Positions 22,575 to 34,422 of a stretch of DNA of 64,000 nt are shown here, in pieces. The stretch's first letter is position 1, and each line of letters starts with the position of its first letter. Source of the stretch: Isoetes taiwanensis (lineage: Eukaryota > Streptophyta > Lycopodiopsida > Isoetales > Isoetaceae). The notes beneath the pieces are model-generated. The model saw only the letters and a program-made list of their open reading frames with translations. It was not told where the DNA came from and ran no database searches. Position numbers and translations under genes: made by a program. Where the stretch lies: contig JAJEKV010000010.1 of assembly GCA_021234155.1 (NCBI GenBank), forward strand, positions 6,300,871 to 6,364,870, written 5' to 3'.

Positions 22575-25500
22575 ATGGATGTCTCTCACCCTCCTCCCCC
22601 CTCCTCTCGCGCGAATGCCTCTCCTATTCTTCCAACTCAAGCTACAGATCGCTCACCTGAATCTCTGGATCAGCACATGTTAAGAATGGCCGAGATTCAG
22701 AGATTGCAAGAGAAAATTGAAGAGGCTCGTGATACATGGAGATTGATCGTTGTCGCATTTGCCCTCCACCAAAACATCTGCTTGCTCTGCATCAACCTCG
22801 AAATTTCTGCTTCCCAGCTCCCATCAACTCCTGCTTTGTGTGGATGTGCTTCTCCATTGCATCCCACCATGGTCACTTTGATCCGCTTCAATGGGCTGAT
22901 TTGGTTGATGAGGTTACTGACTTGCCATAGGCCCAACAAGCAACCTCAAATTCCTTGAGACATCAACGGTCTCATTTGACTTAAATCCGTCACAAGGTCA
23001 ATGCGATTAATCTCATGGAATGTCTAGGACGTAGCTTCTTCCCCCCCTCAAGCGGAGTCATATTTCTTTCTACTTATCTAGATTGGATGCTCAGTTTATA
23101 TGCCTCCAAGAGCACACGTATTGCAGGGGAGCCACATCAAAGCTTGCAGATATGATTGGTCAACATTTCATGTCCTTATTGCAGCAGCCAATTTTGCTAG
23201 TGCAGGGGTGATGATAGCATGGCTTCCTTCCTTCCCAGCAGTCAGGCTCATCATTTTGGTCATTGAGCCCTAATTATGTGGCAGGAACATGGGGTTAAGT
23301 ATGGTCTGATTAACATTTATGCTCACAACAGACCCCATCAAAGAGCTTCACTATGGGCCTCCCTGTGATGTAAAGTGCTCAGTCTGGGCCACAACATGGT
23401 GGAAGTGGAAACCGCTACGGTGGTATCTGGTTGCGAAAGCCAGCAGTGGCTCCATCTACTCCATAATTGCAGCATCTCAGAGATTGATGGTAAAGGTGCC
23501 TTTATCTGGTGCAATGGTCAGGTTGGTGGGGGTCGTGCAAGCTTTCGATTGGATAGAGCCTACTAGAATGCAACTGCAGTTGTAGCACTTCCAGGCCTCT
23601 TTTGATTCTACCTTAGAGAGAACTTAGTTTCAGATCACCATTCGCAATTCCTTTCAGACGAGCCTCTGCAGTAGCAATGTCCTGGAGGGACATGCTTTCA
23701 CTTGAATGTAAAGTTCTTGAAGGATGCTGACTTTCAGAAAGCCTGCAAGAAAATTTGGACAGTTGCCTTTAGCCGACATCGAGGGACGGTTGGCACAGTA
23801 GATGCACTTGTAGTGGTCAAAGGTTCTGGCAAACAGTGGGGCCGAGAGTCTACAGCAGCAGATCGTGCTTTATTGGATACCTTGTATCAGAATCTGCTCC
23901 ATTCTCAACAGGGACCCCTTCCGGGGGCTCATGATCGAGATAATCTGGCACATATCTAAGCTTTGGAAGGGGAGCAAATCCAGCAGGCAAAGACAAATGC
24001 AAGTCAGCACTGGTTTCGTAATAGAGACCATTGTATTGGCTTTTTCTTTCGTACGGTTAAAAGATGTCGCATGATGTCAACCATGTCTGCATTGCTTTTG
24101 CCAGATGGCTCAGTGCTAACGGAACCAGTAAAACTCAAGCAACATCTGCATAACCACTTCCAAAATTTTTAAATATCTTCCCTTTCAGTCAGAAATGCGA
24201 GATGCGGTCTTGTCTTGGATTTTCCCATCATCTTTGACAAGCAACATATATCAATCAAGGCGATTATAATGGCTGATGATTTAGGTTCGACAGTCTTTAC
24301 ATTAAAAAGAGGCAAGTGCCCAGGTTTAGATAGTTTGCGAATTGAATTTTTTCAGGAGTATTGGGAATAGTTCGAGCCAGATGTATATGATGCCTCTCTG
24401 ACTTTCGGCGGTCTACTGCTTTGGGTAGAATTCTAAACACAGGTGCCATCTCACTCATCTCCAAGGCCAGGATCCTCATACTATTTCAAACTGGCGACTG
24501 ATCACCTTATTATCATCTGTGTGTGATCTTTGCGAAGGCTTTTGCAGAGCCGATGGACATCTCGGCTGAGTCCATCTCGACGACTCAATCAGGCTTTCTT
24601 CCAAAAGATGCATTCTGAACAATGTTGTTGCTGCTTATAACGCAATCTATTCGACCCATAAGTAAAACCTTCCAGTTGTGTATCTTAAGCTTAATTTTTA
24701 AGAAGGCTTACAATAGTGTTAGCTGAGAGTTCATACATTGTTGTATGCCAAGACTAGTATTTTGACAGCAATTCACATCAGACATCATGAAGCTGCATGT
24801 CTCTGCTCGGGCGACTATTATGTTTCATGGCGAGCTGCTAGAGGTCTTTTCACTTGATCGTGGTATTCGCCAGGGATGCCCTTTAGCACCATTGCTCTTC
24901 ATAATTTTCGCAGAGGCTTTGCCGCAGTTATTCACTGTTGCAACCATAGAGGGGCTTCTCTATGGCGTTGTGATAGAGGATGGCACACAAAAAGTTTGAA
25001 ATCAATATGCAGATGACACATTCCTATTCCTGATTGTTAAGGCTGAGAACCTATATACTGCCAAATTGCTCTTAGATACATTTTTACCAGTTTTCGGTGT
25101 TCTTGTGGGGTGGAAAAGGTGTACAGCTTTATGGATGTTGGACACTCCCACTCCGGCGTGTGTTCATGATTATCCATGAAAATTGCTTGCTCATGGACAG
25201 GTCATCAACTGGAGGGATTCACCTTCTTTATATAGAACATGCCACCTGTGTGCATAGGATAGCCAAAAATCCCTAGTATACATTTTTTCTGATAGGCAAA
25301 TTTGACCCCTTTCCATATGGTTTTCTAAGTAGAACAACATCCAAAAACCCCTTTGACCCGTAGTATACATAAGAAAAAGTAAAAAACACCCTCTCCCGTT
25401 AATGCACGTGGTTTTGATAAGTTCCATAGGGTGAAGCCCCCTTGGTCACCAAGTTGCTAGGGATTCCAGTTGGCATCCATATTAGTGCTAAAGCTGCATG

Positions 25501-25739
25501 AAAAGAGGCCATTAAGGGTTTGGAGAAGCACTTGTTTTGATGGTCCACTGCAAAATTGTTCTTGTTGGTTTCATTACAGTGGCCAAGCCAGTCCTTCGTC
25601 GTATACCCATGTCTATATGGCATCCTTATTGCTAACCCCACAGATCAAAGTACATAAGCTCATTGCAATAATTATATGGGCGGGTACTGAAGAAGGTGTT
25701 GTGATTAAAGTGGCTTAGTCGAAATTCATCCTTCCAAAA
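22575..25739 (+). mobile_element. LINE 2, left part: ORF1 end, endonuclease, reverse transcriptase
   Basis: A second L1-like element. An ORF1-like tail (MLRMAEIQRLQEKIEEARDT) lies at 22670-22740; related sequence may reach back to 22116. The apurinic-type endonuclease starts near 23004 (RLISWNV) and continues with SRLDAQFICLQEHT. RT begins about 24480 (NWRLITLL). It holds RGIRQGCPLAPLLFIIFAEA (about 24860) and NQYADDTFLFLI (25000-25035), followed by LLDTF and VGWKRCTALW. Stops and shifts are many, so it is inactive. At 25200 it is interrupted by a MITE-like insert and at 25739/30707 by two Helitrons; it resumes at 30707. Confidence 0.85.
25205..25443. mobile_element. 239-bp MITE-like insertion in LINE 2 with 5-bp duplication
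   Basis: Compared with LINE 1, the reading from LLAHG to TKLLGIPVG is split by 239 bp of unrelated AT-rich DNA. GGTCA flanks it on both sides (25200-25204 and 25444-25448). The ends are imperfectly inverted (AACTGGAGGGATTCACC against the complement of GGTGAAGCCCCCTT). It encodes nothing. Superfamily is uncertain; a small non-autonomous DNA transposon is the likely nature. Confidence 0.6.
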
Positions 25740-25839
25740 CTAGTAATGGTGCCCAGCGTTGCTGGGCATAAGTTGGGAATCTGTGTGGACGAAAACCTAT
25801 TCAGCTCAGATTCTTTTTCAAAATCTAATATAATAGAAA

Positions 25840-25862
25840 CTAAGCCCAGCATTGCTGAGCTT
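25840..25862 (-). mobile_element. Internal decayed Helitron-like 3' hairpin
   Basis: AGCTCAGC-AAT-GCTGGGCT (minus strand) pairs with one mismatch. It is followed by TTAGTTTC and then TATTATATTAG, resembling a worn form of the hairpin-CTAG-TCTTATATTAT junction at 27277. It could mark a third, very short unit or an older terminus inside Helitron A. Confidence 0.4.
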
Positions 25863-25869
25863 TAAGAGG

Positions 25870-27135
25870 TTTTTGTGCATTTGACACCCTTCCTTTTCCC
25901 TTTGCCTTTTGCTCTATCCAGCATTTTCCCTTTTCCTCATTTCCTTATACACTTTCCTTTTGCCTTTTTTTTTTCTTTTCCATACACATATTCCTTTTTG
26001 ACAAACTTTTTCCCTTCTCTTTTCATCCTTTCCCTGTCCTTCCTATTTATCCCTTTCCTTTTCCTTTCCCTATTCACTTTCCCTTTTCCCATGTCCATTT
26101 TTTCATTCCCTTTTCCCCACCTTTTCATGTATCCCTTTTATTCCTTTCCCCATTCTCTTTTGCTTTATCCCTTACCTTTTTCCGCTTCTCTTTTTCCATT
26201 TCCCTCTCCTCTTTTCCTCTTGCCCATTTTCCCTTCCCTTCCCTTCCTCCCCTTTCGCCTTCCTTTTCCTTTTCCTTTCCCTTCCATTTTCACTCTTTCG
26301 CCACCCTTTTGCTTTACCCCGTGCCCTTTTTTCCTTTTCTTTTCCCCTTATTTTTTGTTTTATCTTTCCATATGCCTCTTTCCATTCTTTTTTCTGTACC
26401 TTTTTTATGTGCCATTTTTTCTCCTTTCTCCACCCTCTCCTCTTTTTGTTGCTTCTTTTTTCCCTTTCTTCACCCTTTTCGTCTTCCCTTTTTTTTCTCC
26501 TGCCCTTATCCCCTTCCCTTTTCTCAATTCCCACTTTCCCTTTTTCTAATGCCTTTTTTCCAAGTTCTATTTTCTTCTTTGCCTCTCCCTTTTTCTTTTT
26601 CCTTTCACTTTCCCTTTTTTCATGCTCTTTTTCCCTTCCCTTCTTCCCATCCTTTTCTTATTCCCCCTTTTCCCTGCCTTTTTCCTCATTTTCCCAACCT
26701 TTCACTCTTTTCCTTTTCTTGGTGCCCCTTTGCCCTTCCCTTTCTCTCTCTCTTTTCCTTTCCCATGCCATTTTCCCTTCCCTTTTCTTCTTTCCTCATC
26801 CTTTCCCTTTATCTCCTTTTTCCCATGCTCTTTTTTCCTTTCCTTTTCCCATGCTCGTTTAATTCCTTTTCCCATTCACCTTTTTCCCCACTCTTTTCCT
26901 TTTTCCTATGCCATTTCCCCTTCCTTTTTTCCCTTTACCTCTTTCCCTTTTCCCCGTGCCCTTTTCTCAGGTTCCCTTCCCCCCTCCCTTTTGATTTTTT
27001 CTATCCCTTTTCCCATACATTTTTCTCTTCTCTTATCCCCGCCCTTTTCCCTTTCTCCTTTTCACTTTTCCTTGTGCCCCTTTGCCCCCTCACATTCTCT
27101 CTTTCCTCCTCCCTTTTCCTTTACCCTTTCCCCAT
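25870..27135. repeat. 1.27-kb polypyrimidine tract
   Basis: The plus strand is almost entirely C and T, made of irregular repeats of CCCTTTTCC with occasional ATGCC or GTGCC. It is open in several frames (long Phe/Pro/Ser/Leu strings on plus, Lys/Arg/Glu/Gly on minus); these are not genes. Long mirror-like pyrimidine tracts can adopt triplex (H-DNA) structures. It lies wholly within Helitron A. Confidence 0.9.
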
Positions 27136-27276
27136 AAGAGATCGAAACATGACCAATCACGGTGGTAGGAAGTTGTGCGAGAAATTTCGGTCTTTGGATG
27201 CACCTAGATGATCTCAACCATTCAAATTAGGGCTTGATCCAATCCAAGAATTACGGTATAACATTATAATATAAGA

Positions 27277-30200
27277 CTAGTAATGGTGCCCAGCGTTGCT
27301 GGGCATAAGTCCAAAGCTGGCAAATGTTTTGGCCACAATGAGAAAAGCGTGCATCCTAAATAAGTGATGTGATCTTTTGTTGGTTCTCACCACATAACTC
27401 ATGTGGTCTTTTGTTAGTTCTCACTGTATTTGAGAATAAATCGGTATGTGTCTGACATAATCAGTGACAAATGTAATTTGAATAGTCTTTGCTTTATCTT
27501 AATCAATGGAATTGCTCCTAAAAAACAATTCACACACATGTTTCATATTTATTGTTATCTTTAGTGAGTTTATAACTGGTTTCCAACTTTTTGGTAAATG
27601 CGTGCAATGCAGAGTTATCCAAGGCCGTTAGAACTTCTTCCGTCACTTTGCATCATGCAAAAGCAACAAAAATTCTATTTACAAAGGACATATCCTTTAA
27701 GTTTAAGAACGTTTAAAAGTCTATATTTCCAAAAAGTTAATAATTTAGCAATGTTAATTTTGCTGAAAGCAACTTGCCGAAGAATCTCAATCGGTTAGGA
27801 GTTTGTCAAAGTGCAGACTATTGTGTATGCATAGAATATTAGTAGGGCGGTCGATAGAATTAGAGATTGTAAAGGGGATGGATGGATAGTATTTTAAAGT
27901 CATGCCACATTGGCATGACTTGAACCCATGATAGGCAATGTTGTTGGCTTAACAGTTTCACCATCTTATAGAGGTGGCGCCATGTCATTTATCTGCATCT
28001 TTAATATCTCTCATGCTTCAATATCAACTCATGAAAGCTTGGAGATGAAAACCTGTCACTCTCTGAAAAGAAATTGTTGGACAAATTGAATTCTCGAAGT
28101 ATTGAACATATCATGATATTGGGAGGTAAGTCAACATTTAAGCTATTGGAAGCTGGATTTAAAGCATTCTCGATCTCTCAACTTCCCTAAATTTTTCGAA
28201 TTGCACGAAATAAAGCATTACAACTTAAGTCTATTTTAGGCGATTGATAAGACTACCAAAATGGGCGGGAAAAGAACTTACCATGAAATTAAAAGATAGA
28301 TTAAGAGATGACAAAGCTAAAGCATCAATACATCCAAAGAACATTGTTCATGGACAAAGAAAGAATTTTCAATTTAGAAAGCTATCCCAAAGAGTCGGGA
28401 TGAAATCATAAATAGAGCATAATGGCAAACCAGAAAAGCTCACCGAGCCAAACAGTGCGGAATCATGGCATAGGCTCAAATATCATCCCGGATTAAGAAA
28501 AAACGGAAGAAAGTAGAACATAAAAGAAACGTGAGAGAGACACCCTTCTCTAGTAAACAAACTACATTGCCCCATCATTCCAAAGATGGTAACCCGGAAG
28601 CAAAGGAATCAAAACCCATTGGCATGGTAGGAACTGTAGAAGTTTGGGCTGGAACCCATGGGCATTACAAAAACGATTAAATGATATTGGATTAATGGCT
28701 GCCACGATTCCTACCGTGCGAGAGATCAGATTGATGGTTGTTCTGAGGCTCCCACTGCGGTACGAAAACATCCAAGCCTTGAGAAGATGAAGCCGAAGTC
28801 GCATAGTTGATGTCAATGTCCTCTTCTATTTTTTTTATTTACTTTGCAGAGACACGGATGCACGGCTTAGAGCCCCATCTTTGCAGCCGCATTTGCGGAT
28901 GTAGGCATGCCAAATTTAAGGCCAACGCCTTCTAGAAGCTCGAAAATGCCCTTTGTCTTTGGCCGTTGACATTGTTATAATCTAGACACCGGTGTACATG
29001 CACAAATCATACCTAATTCAAACATGCTCAAAAAAGAATCGAGAATGGAAGAATATATAATGAAGGATTTCTTTCTTTGATTTCTTATGGAAATGAATAC
29101 CTCGGTTGAGGGATGCCAAGTGCTTTGGCGGCCAGCTAGGAAAATATCTAGAGCGTGGCTTCAACCTCTCAATGTTGTCTGGCTGAAGCGATGGCGTCAA
29201 AGTCAGAAATGCAAACCACTATATGAACAGAAGCAATAGTGGAAAAAAATCGACAAATTCACAATCATAAAGTAAATCTACACGGAAGCTAAAAATATTA
29301 TCATGCCAACATCATTGATTCCTCAATCCACGCAAGATGCTCTAGATTCTTTATATACAACATGGTTTGAATTAAGCTATAAGCTATAAAGGAACCAACA
29401 TGGGCAAATACAATAAAGCTAATAAAAAGATAACAAAGCGAAGCGGAACCCCGATCAAAGACGTTTGTTACTCTTTTCTTGTTCAAGAAAAAAGTTCTTT
29501 GTCTCCATAGAGGTTGTTTGCTACCTTGATTTTCTTCAACATCTACTTGCTCTCGTAGCACCACTTCAAAACCATGAAACAATCCTTGTGCACATTATAA
29601 AAATGGAAATGGGCTGCTTCGGATAATCCGATTTAAAAGACATCTCACGGACTTCGCGTAGTCATTGGAAAATAGATCATTGCTCTCCTGCATTAATGCC
29701 GCCAGTTGTAGCACCACTTGAACATGAAACAATCCTTGTGTTCTACACACCCGCATTAAAACAATGCAATCAAACTTAATCATGGAAAGGCTGCTATTGC
29801 CCTCCGCCATGTTCATATATCCCAAAGAAGGCTTGAAAAAATTGGACACAACCACAAAAGAAACTATCTTATAGATTGCAAAATAAAGCCTGAGATTTTA
29901 CCTTCAAACTAAAGGTAGAAGAGTAGAAGATATGTCACCGAGTTCCTAATATCATATTTAAAGCGAAAAAGATTTAAATAGAGTCGATTATAAAGATGTG
30001 CATGGTTGCTTGTAGTCTCTCACCGCAAAAAGTCCGGTAGTGAATGTAAATATTGAGGGATTCACAATCGAGAGATACAAAGTAAAGTATCAAAAATCTG
30101 GAGACATGTGATATGCATACTTGACTCCTATGTGGTGCATAAAGACGGGAGGTGCGGGCATTATGCAACCAAAACATAGCAATTCGTTTTAAGAGTGGCA

Positions 30201-30706
30201 AGAAAAAATAAATCGTATTTGAAACATATGGTTGTGGACCCACTGAAGAAGCTGGAGCCATCAACCGGAGCCCGAGACCCCATAGCCAAGCGAAGGAGTT
30301 ACGCCATATCCGTAGATGCCACGGTCGCGAAAAGCCGAAGCCCCGAGCCACCATCGCTAAAACAGAGTTCCGCAGAATCTGTAGATGCCATACTTGCCAA
30401 AGCCCATTGTTTGTTTGATTTTTTAAGCCAATCTGCATCCTCTCCCAACCAATCCAGAAAGGCCATAGCATGCCTGCTTGCTCGTTAGGGTTATAACGGA
30501 AAGGGCCATAAGCCGAATAAGGTTATAACAGAGAAGGGGCTGCCCAGCATGTGGATATGGAGGAATGCGGTGCCCAGGATAAAGAGAGAAGAAAAAAAGA
30601 TAGTTTTGTTAAGGAGCAATCTTGACCGTTAAACAGAGAGAGCGAATCTCATCCGTCCGATTTAGGGCGTGGTCCATTACTTGCACTAAAACATTATAAT
30701 ATAAGA
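27277..30706 (-). mobile_element. Helitron B (non-autonomous, upstream unit of a tandem pair)
   Basis: The minus-strand unit starts TCTTATATTATAATGTT at 30706, directly after an A (complement of T 30707). It ends with the same hairpin and CCATTACTAG at 27277. The last 34 bases are identical to those of Helitron A. The body has no Rep or helicase. Small frames (minus 29974-30471, minus 28562-28816, minus 29301-29582, plus 30195-30488) could be captured gene pieces, but none is recognised. A short direct repeat (GTAGCACCACTT…AACAATCCTTGTG) occurs at 29553 and 29706. Confidence 0.85.
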
Positions 30707-32189
30707 TGGGCAGGTAGTTTGGGTATGACGGACTTCTTACTGCAAAGCAAATTCCTTATTTAGAGACTCATGAATGGTGAAGATGACTCTCCTATTATAC
30801 GCCTTCTTAGACAATATCGAGATAGCCAAACCAGTTCTGCCTTAGGCATTGTTTCAGTTTCTACATCCTTTTCAAAGGCTTCTCCATTTCTGCATGGATT
30901 ATTGACAGCATGGGATGCAGTCAGACATCTTTTTTGGCCATGTCCTTCCGTCCACGTCCTATTCGAGATTCCATAGTGGTGGGCACCACTGCCTCCAGAC
31001 CCCTCAGCACCTCCACGGGCTACATCAGTTCATCCCCCTTACACAGAGACGATGTGTCCTTGCAGATATCGTCTCTATTCAAGCATGGTATGAAGTTGGT
31101 CGCCTATTGTCTTGTCTTGAATTTTAGGCAAAATTTCAACTCTCCCATTGGGATGTGTCTGTATGAAAGGTCGTAGAAAATTTGCCTCTTATGGTGCAGG
31201 TTGGTATTATAGAAATAACGAATTGGGGTTGTCACGATCGAAGGAACAATATTCACCATCGACCCAAATAGATATTGCCACAATCATATATTAGGCGATG
31301 GATATGCCAACATTTCTCTAAAGGTTGTCTATGAAGATCCTGTTACTTCATCATACGATTATCTACTAGAGCACATTGGTTCTTTTGTGAGATGGAAGCA
31401 GAGCAATTTGAGACCATATTTTGGAGAAGCATCGACGATTGAAGATCATGCTTCTAGTTCCAAAGATACAGCATTGCCTATAGAAAGTAGTCAGAAGTTC
31501 GATTGAGGTAACAGATCTGCATGGCCAGGACATAAGATCATCGTCCTAGACAAGGAGAAAAAGTTGTTGGGATTTGATTTTATTATTGTAGCTTTTTTCG
31601 CTTGGTATATTGCTTCCCTCTTAGCACCGTAGCCCCTCCCATTGTTATATGGATGGCGCCTGTGCTGGTTTTGGGATAAGTTGCTCCATCTTAAAGTTTT
31701 AGTACTTTGGTGGCAGGTTATCCACAGGTGCTTGCATAGTGCCTTTCGACATTGATATGATCCTTGCATATTTGCAGTATGCCCGCTCTGTTTCTCAGAT
31801 GATGAGATTCTTGAGCATTATCTTTTTTATTGTCCAAAGGTTCAGTCGCGTGGTCCTAGCTACAAGCTTTGTTTAATAGCGCACTCGGAAGCACTGCATA
31901 CGTCACATTTTTTGGGGCATTTACTCATCTGCACTCGGCGTTATTGTTATGGCCCAGAATAGGATACTGATGGCTTATGAGTGTTCTTTCCTTGAGCCAA
32001 AAGTGAGGGAAGATATTTGGATTCAACATCTTCAAATTGGTTCTTATCGTTAGTGTCCTATTCTGGAGTGAGTACATTGTGCTTTAGGCTCGTGTTCATG
32101 TGACATCTTTTTCTGCTTACACAGTTAGATGAGACATGTACATTTTGTACTTTTCATATTTGATTAATATAAATTTTGCTATCGTCAAA
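30707..32189 (+). mobile_element. LINE 2, right part: RT connection, C-terminus and 3' end
   Basis: LINE 2 resumes exactly where Helitron B ends. The codons CCA AAA before 25740 join TGG GCA GGT after 30706, giving PKWAGSLGMTDFLLQSK, colinear with PKAAGGLGMLDFHLQSK of LINE 1. It continues with GEDDSPIIRLL, FSKASPFLHGLLTAWDAVRH, and a zf-RVT-like end (VLWWQVIHRCLHS near 31720; a Cys cluster to about 31840). The 3' end is near 32189 (ATATAAATTTTGCTATCGTCAAAG), similar to the LINE 1 tail but without a long A run. No target duplication was found. Confidence 0.8.
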
Positions 32190-33226
32190 GATAGCACTTC
32201 TACTACAAAAAGGAGGATACACTTGATCCAACAAATTGGGCCAAATCCTAATTTCGAAGCTCATGAACTAGTCTCCTTACACCCCATAATAGAGGGCTTG
32301 ATCCAACAAGTTCTTAAGAATATCACGAAAAACAAATCCAAAACGTTCAAAAAGAGTTTCATAGTAAAGAAATCTATATTGTCTGAAGTCTTACTGGGAA
32401 AATTAGATAAAGCTTCTGCGTCATGATAGAATCTGTGAGGCTTGTATTCTATGTAAAGTCTACGAGCCATAAAATGCAAGATTAATAGAAGATGCTGGCC
32501 AAATTGGACAAGAATGGGATGCAATTAGATTTATACGTCAATTGGAAATACATAGTTAATAACTGGCATCACTCTAAATAAAAAAGATGCTATCAGATAC
32601 ATTTAGCATGTATGGGTACCTACTTGTGTATATTATTAGAATCCGCTACCCCTGGCAAAGACCTGCACAGAGATAGCATAGTTCCAAATTCAATCCAAAC
32701 AGTGAGCAACTGCTAGTTCTCCTACAAAAAGGCCAGGAATTTACAACTGACAATCTTTCTGCAGATTTTGGCTCTGCTAGATCATTGTGGCAGTTTGGGA
32801 AATCCAATTCTTCAAACCTAGTATAAACTTGTCTCATGCAGCCCGACCTATACAGGCATACTGGATTCAGTCACAGCAGCCTATAATCAACCTTTGGATT
32901 CAATCACATACTGCTTCAAAACAGGCAGATCTCCACCATTCGTCAGCCCAATCTCTTCTTTGCTTCAAAAACCTCACTTTCCCATTCCTTCTGTCTCCAC
33001 TTCTACTGTCGTTTCATCCGTCAACTTTTCTTTCTTTGTTTTCTAAACGATTCCCAATTACTTTTTATTCAACACGTGTTACACCACATGTCCAATAGTT
33101 GTTTATAACAAATGTCCCATTATGAATATGGTATGACCATAATTCCAACACTCACCCTTCATGCCATATTCCCAATGCCAATCGCCTTTCTAAATTGTGC
33201 ATGTTTACTTTCACCCAATGCTTTTG
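32190..33226. other. No gene seen
   Basis: A plus-strand frame 32136-32426 and minus-strand frame 32646-32837 were inspected and show no recognisable family. No repeat boundary is supported. Confidence 0.45.
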
Positions 33227-33705
33227 TCAAAATGTTCGCCTCTTGTTTACTAGTGGGAATGTATCATAAATCAATTTCTCCTTCGACCACCTTCTCTCTA
33301 ATGAAACGACAATAAAGGTCAATGTGTTTTGTCCTCGATGTAGCACTAGATTCTTAACTATGGCTATGAAAGTTCTATTATCATAGTAAAGCTTAGTTGG
33401 GTCTGTTTGCTTCTTCCCAAGTTCATTTAACAATCTCCTTAGCCATATTATTTCTCTACATGATGATGATGCTGATATAAATTCAGATTCGGCACTCAAC
33501 ATTACTGTACAGTTTTGTTTCTTGCTACACCATAAAACCACTGCTTTGCAAAGATATCCTATTGGGACTTCCACTCATCTAAGTCTCCAGCCCCATGTGC
33601 ATTTGCATAACCAGATAGTTTGCAAAATCTGCCATCTTAGGGTTCCAATTACTTCTAATGTAACAAATTCCTAATTCCATAGTCCTCTTCAAATCAAAGA
33701 AAAAA
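33227..33705 (-). pseudogene. Ty1/copia RNase H region fragment
   Basis: The minus strand reads RTMELGICYIRSNW, then ANAHGAGDLDEWKS, GYLCKAVVLWCSKKQ, MLSAESEFISASSSCREIIW, LRRLLNELG and YYDNRTFIAIVKN. This is the C-terminal RNase H of copia pol (usual wording DADWAGD, SWxSKKQ, SSxEAEY, DNxSAI). Frameshifts and stops interrupt it; no LTR is recognised nearby. It belongs to a different copy from the fragment at 21.2-22.1 kb, which is on the other strand. Confidence 0.8.
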
Positions 33706-33721
33706 TTATTAATCACATATT

Positions 33722-34146
33722 TTAGCCATAATAGCTTTAGCTAAAGTTGCCTGAGATTAATCCCAAAACTTTCTGTGATTTAGCTAAACTCTACACATTT
33801 TTCCTCTCATCCGTTCTAGCCTTTAGCTAAACTAATCCAGAATTCATTTCAAAATTTTCTATGGTCTGCCCAACATAAAATATTAAGCTAAAATTACTAT
33901 ACTTTTTGTTTTCAATTGTCTCCATTTATTTTAGTTATTTTCTTTATGAAAACATTCTAAAACAATGTCAGCTAGCTAAATTTAGGCCTCAAATTATTTT
34001 GTAGATGCTAGAAAATAAATTACTATTCATATATTTCTTATAAATTAGAAAGCCGCATTCAATTAAAGTGGGTCAAATCTCGAATTTTGGGACTCGGACT
34101 GAAAATGGGACTCATACTATAGAAAAAAAATTTCTGAATTGAATGC
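33722..34146. repeat. TTAGCTAAA-rich repeat, relative of the 49.4-49.7 kb segment
   Basis: AT-rich DNA with many TTAGCTAAA words ends in GTCAGCTAGCTAAATTTAGGCC (33967). This matches GTCAAATAGCTAAGTTTAGCCC in the tandem units at 49633 and 51561. AAAGTGGGTC near 34065 corresponds to the complement of GACCCACTTT there. GCATTCAATT (34050) and AATTGAATGC (34135) are inverted ends. It is probably a non-autonomous DNA transposon family. Confidence 0.5.
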
Positions 34147-34422
34147 TTGAATAGAATTACACATCACACACAAAGAACTGGGTAACTTGTTTTCCTCATA
34201 AATTTTACAAACCACTAGTTGAGAAAGTTTTCAAGCTTCTCAATATTATCTACCCTCATACAATGATATAGCATGGAGGTTGCTCATGGCTTTGTCCATC
34301 TCCCTTTTTAGGATCTTGTGTGTCTTGTCCTTTGCAATGTGAGAACTTGGATATGACCATACCACACACTCCACCAATTCCCTCCTTTGAGGATCAGCAT
34401 GATTTGCCCTCCAGTTCTTCTC

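Larger units (their letters stand above)
25740..27276 (-). mobile_element. Helitron A (non-autonomous, downstream unit of a tandem pair)
   Basis: On the minus strand the unit runs from TCTTATATTATAATGTT (5' end, 27276) to the 3' hairpin TGCCCAGCAACGCTGGGCA, CCATTA and CTAG (ending at 25740). The next host base is T. Its 5' end touches the 3' CTAG of Helitron B with no base between. Most of the body is a 1.27-kb polypyrimidine tract. No Rep or helicase is encoded, so any movement must have relied on proteins from another copy. A second, imperfect hairpin lies at 25843-25860. Confidence 0.85.

Noticed and set aside
25875-27211. Plus-strand frames of up to 300 residues rich in Phe, Pro, Ser and Leu that resemble membrane proteins
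   Set aside because: The DNA is a pyrimidine tract open in several frames on both strands; hydrophobicity follows from C/T codons.
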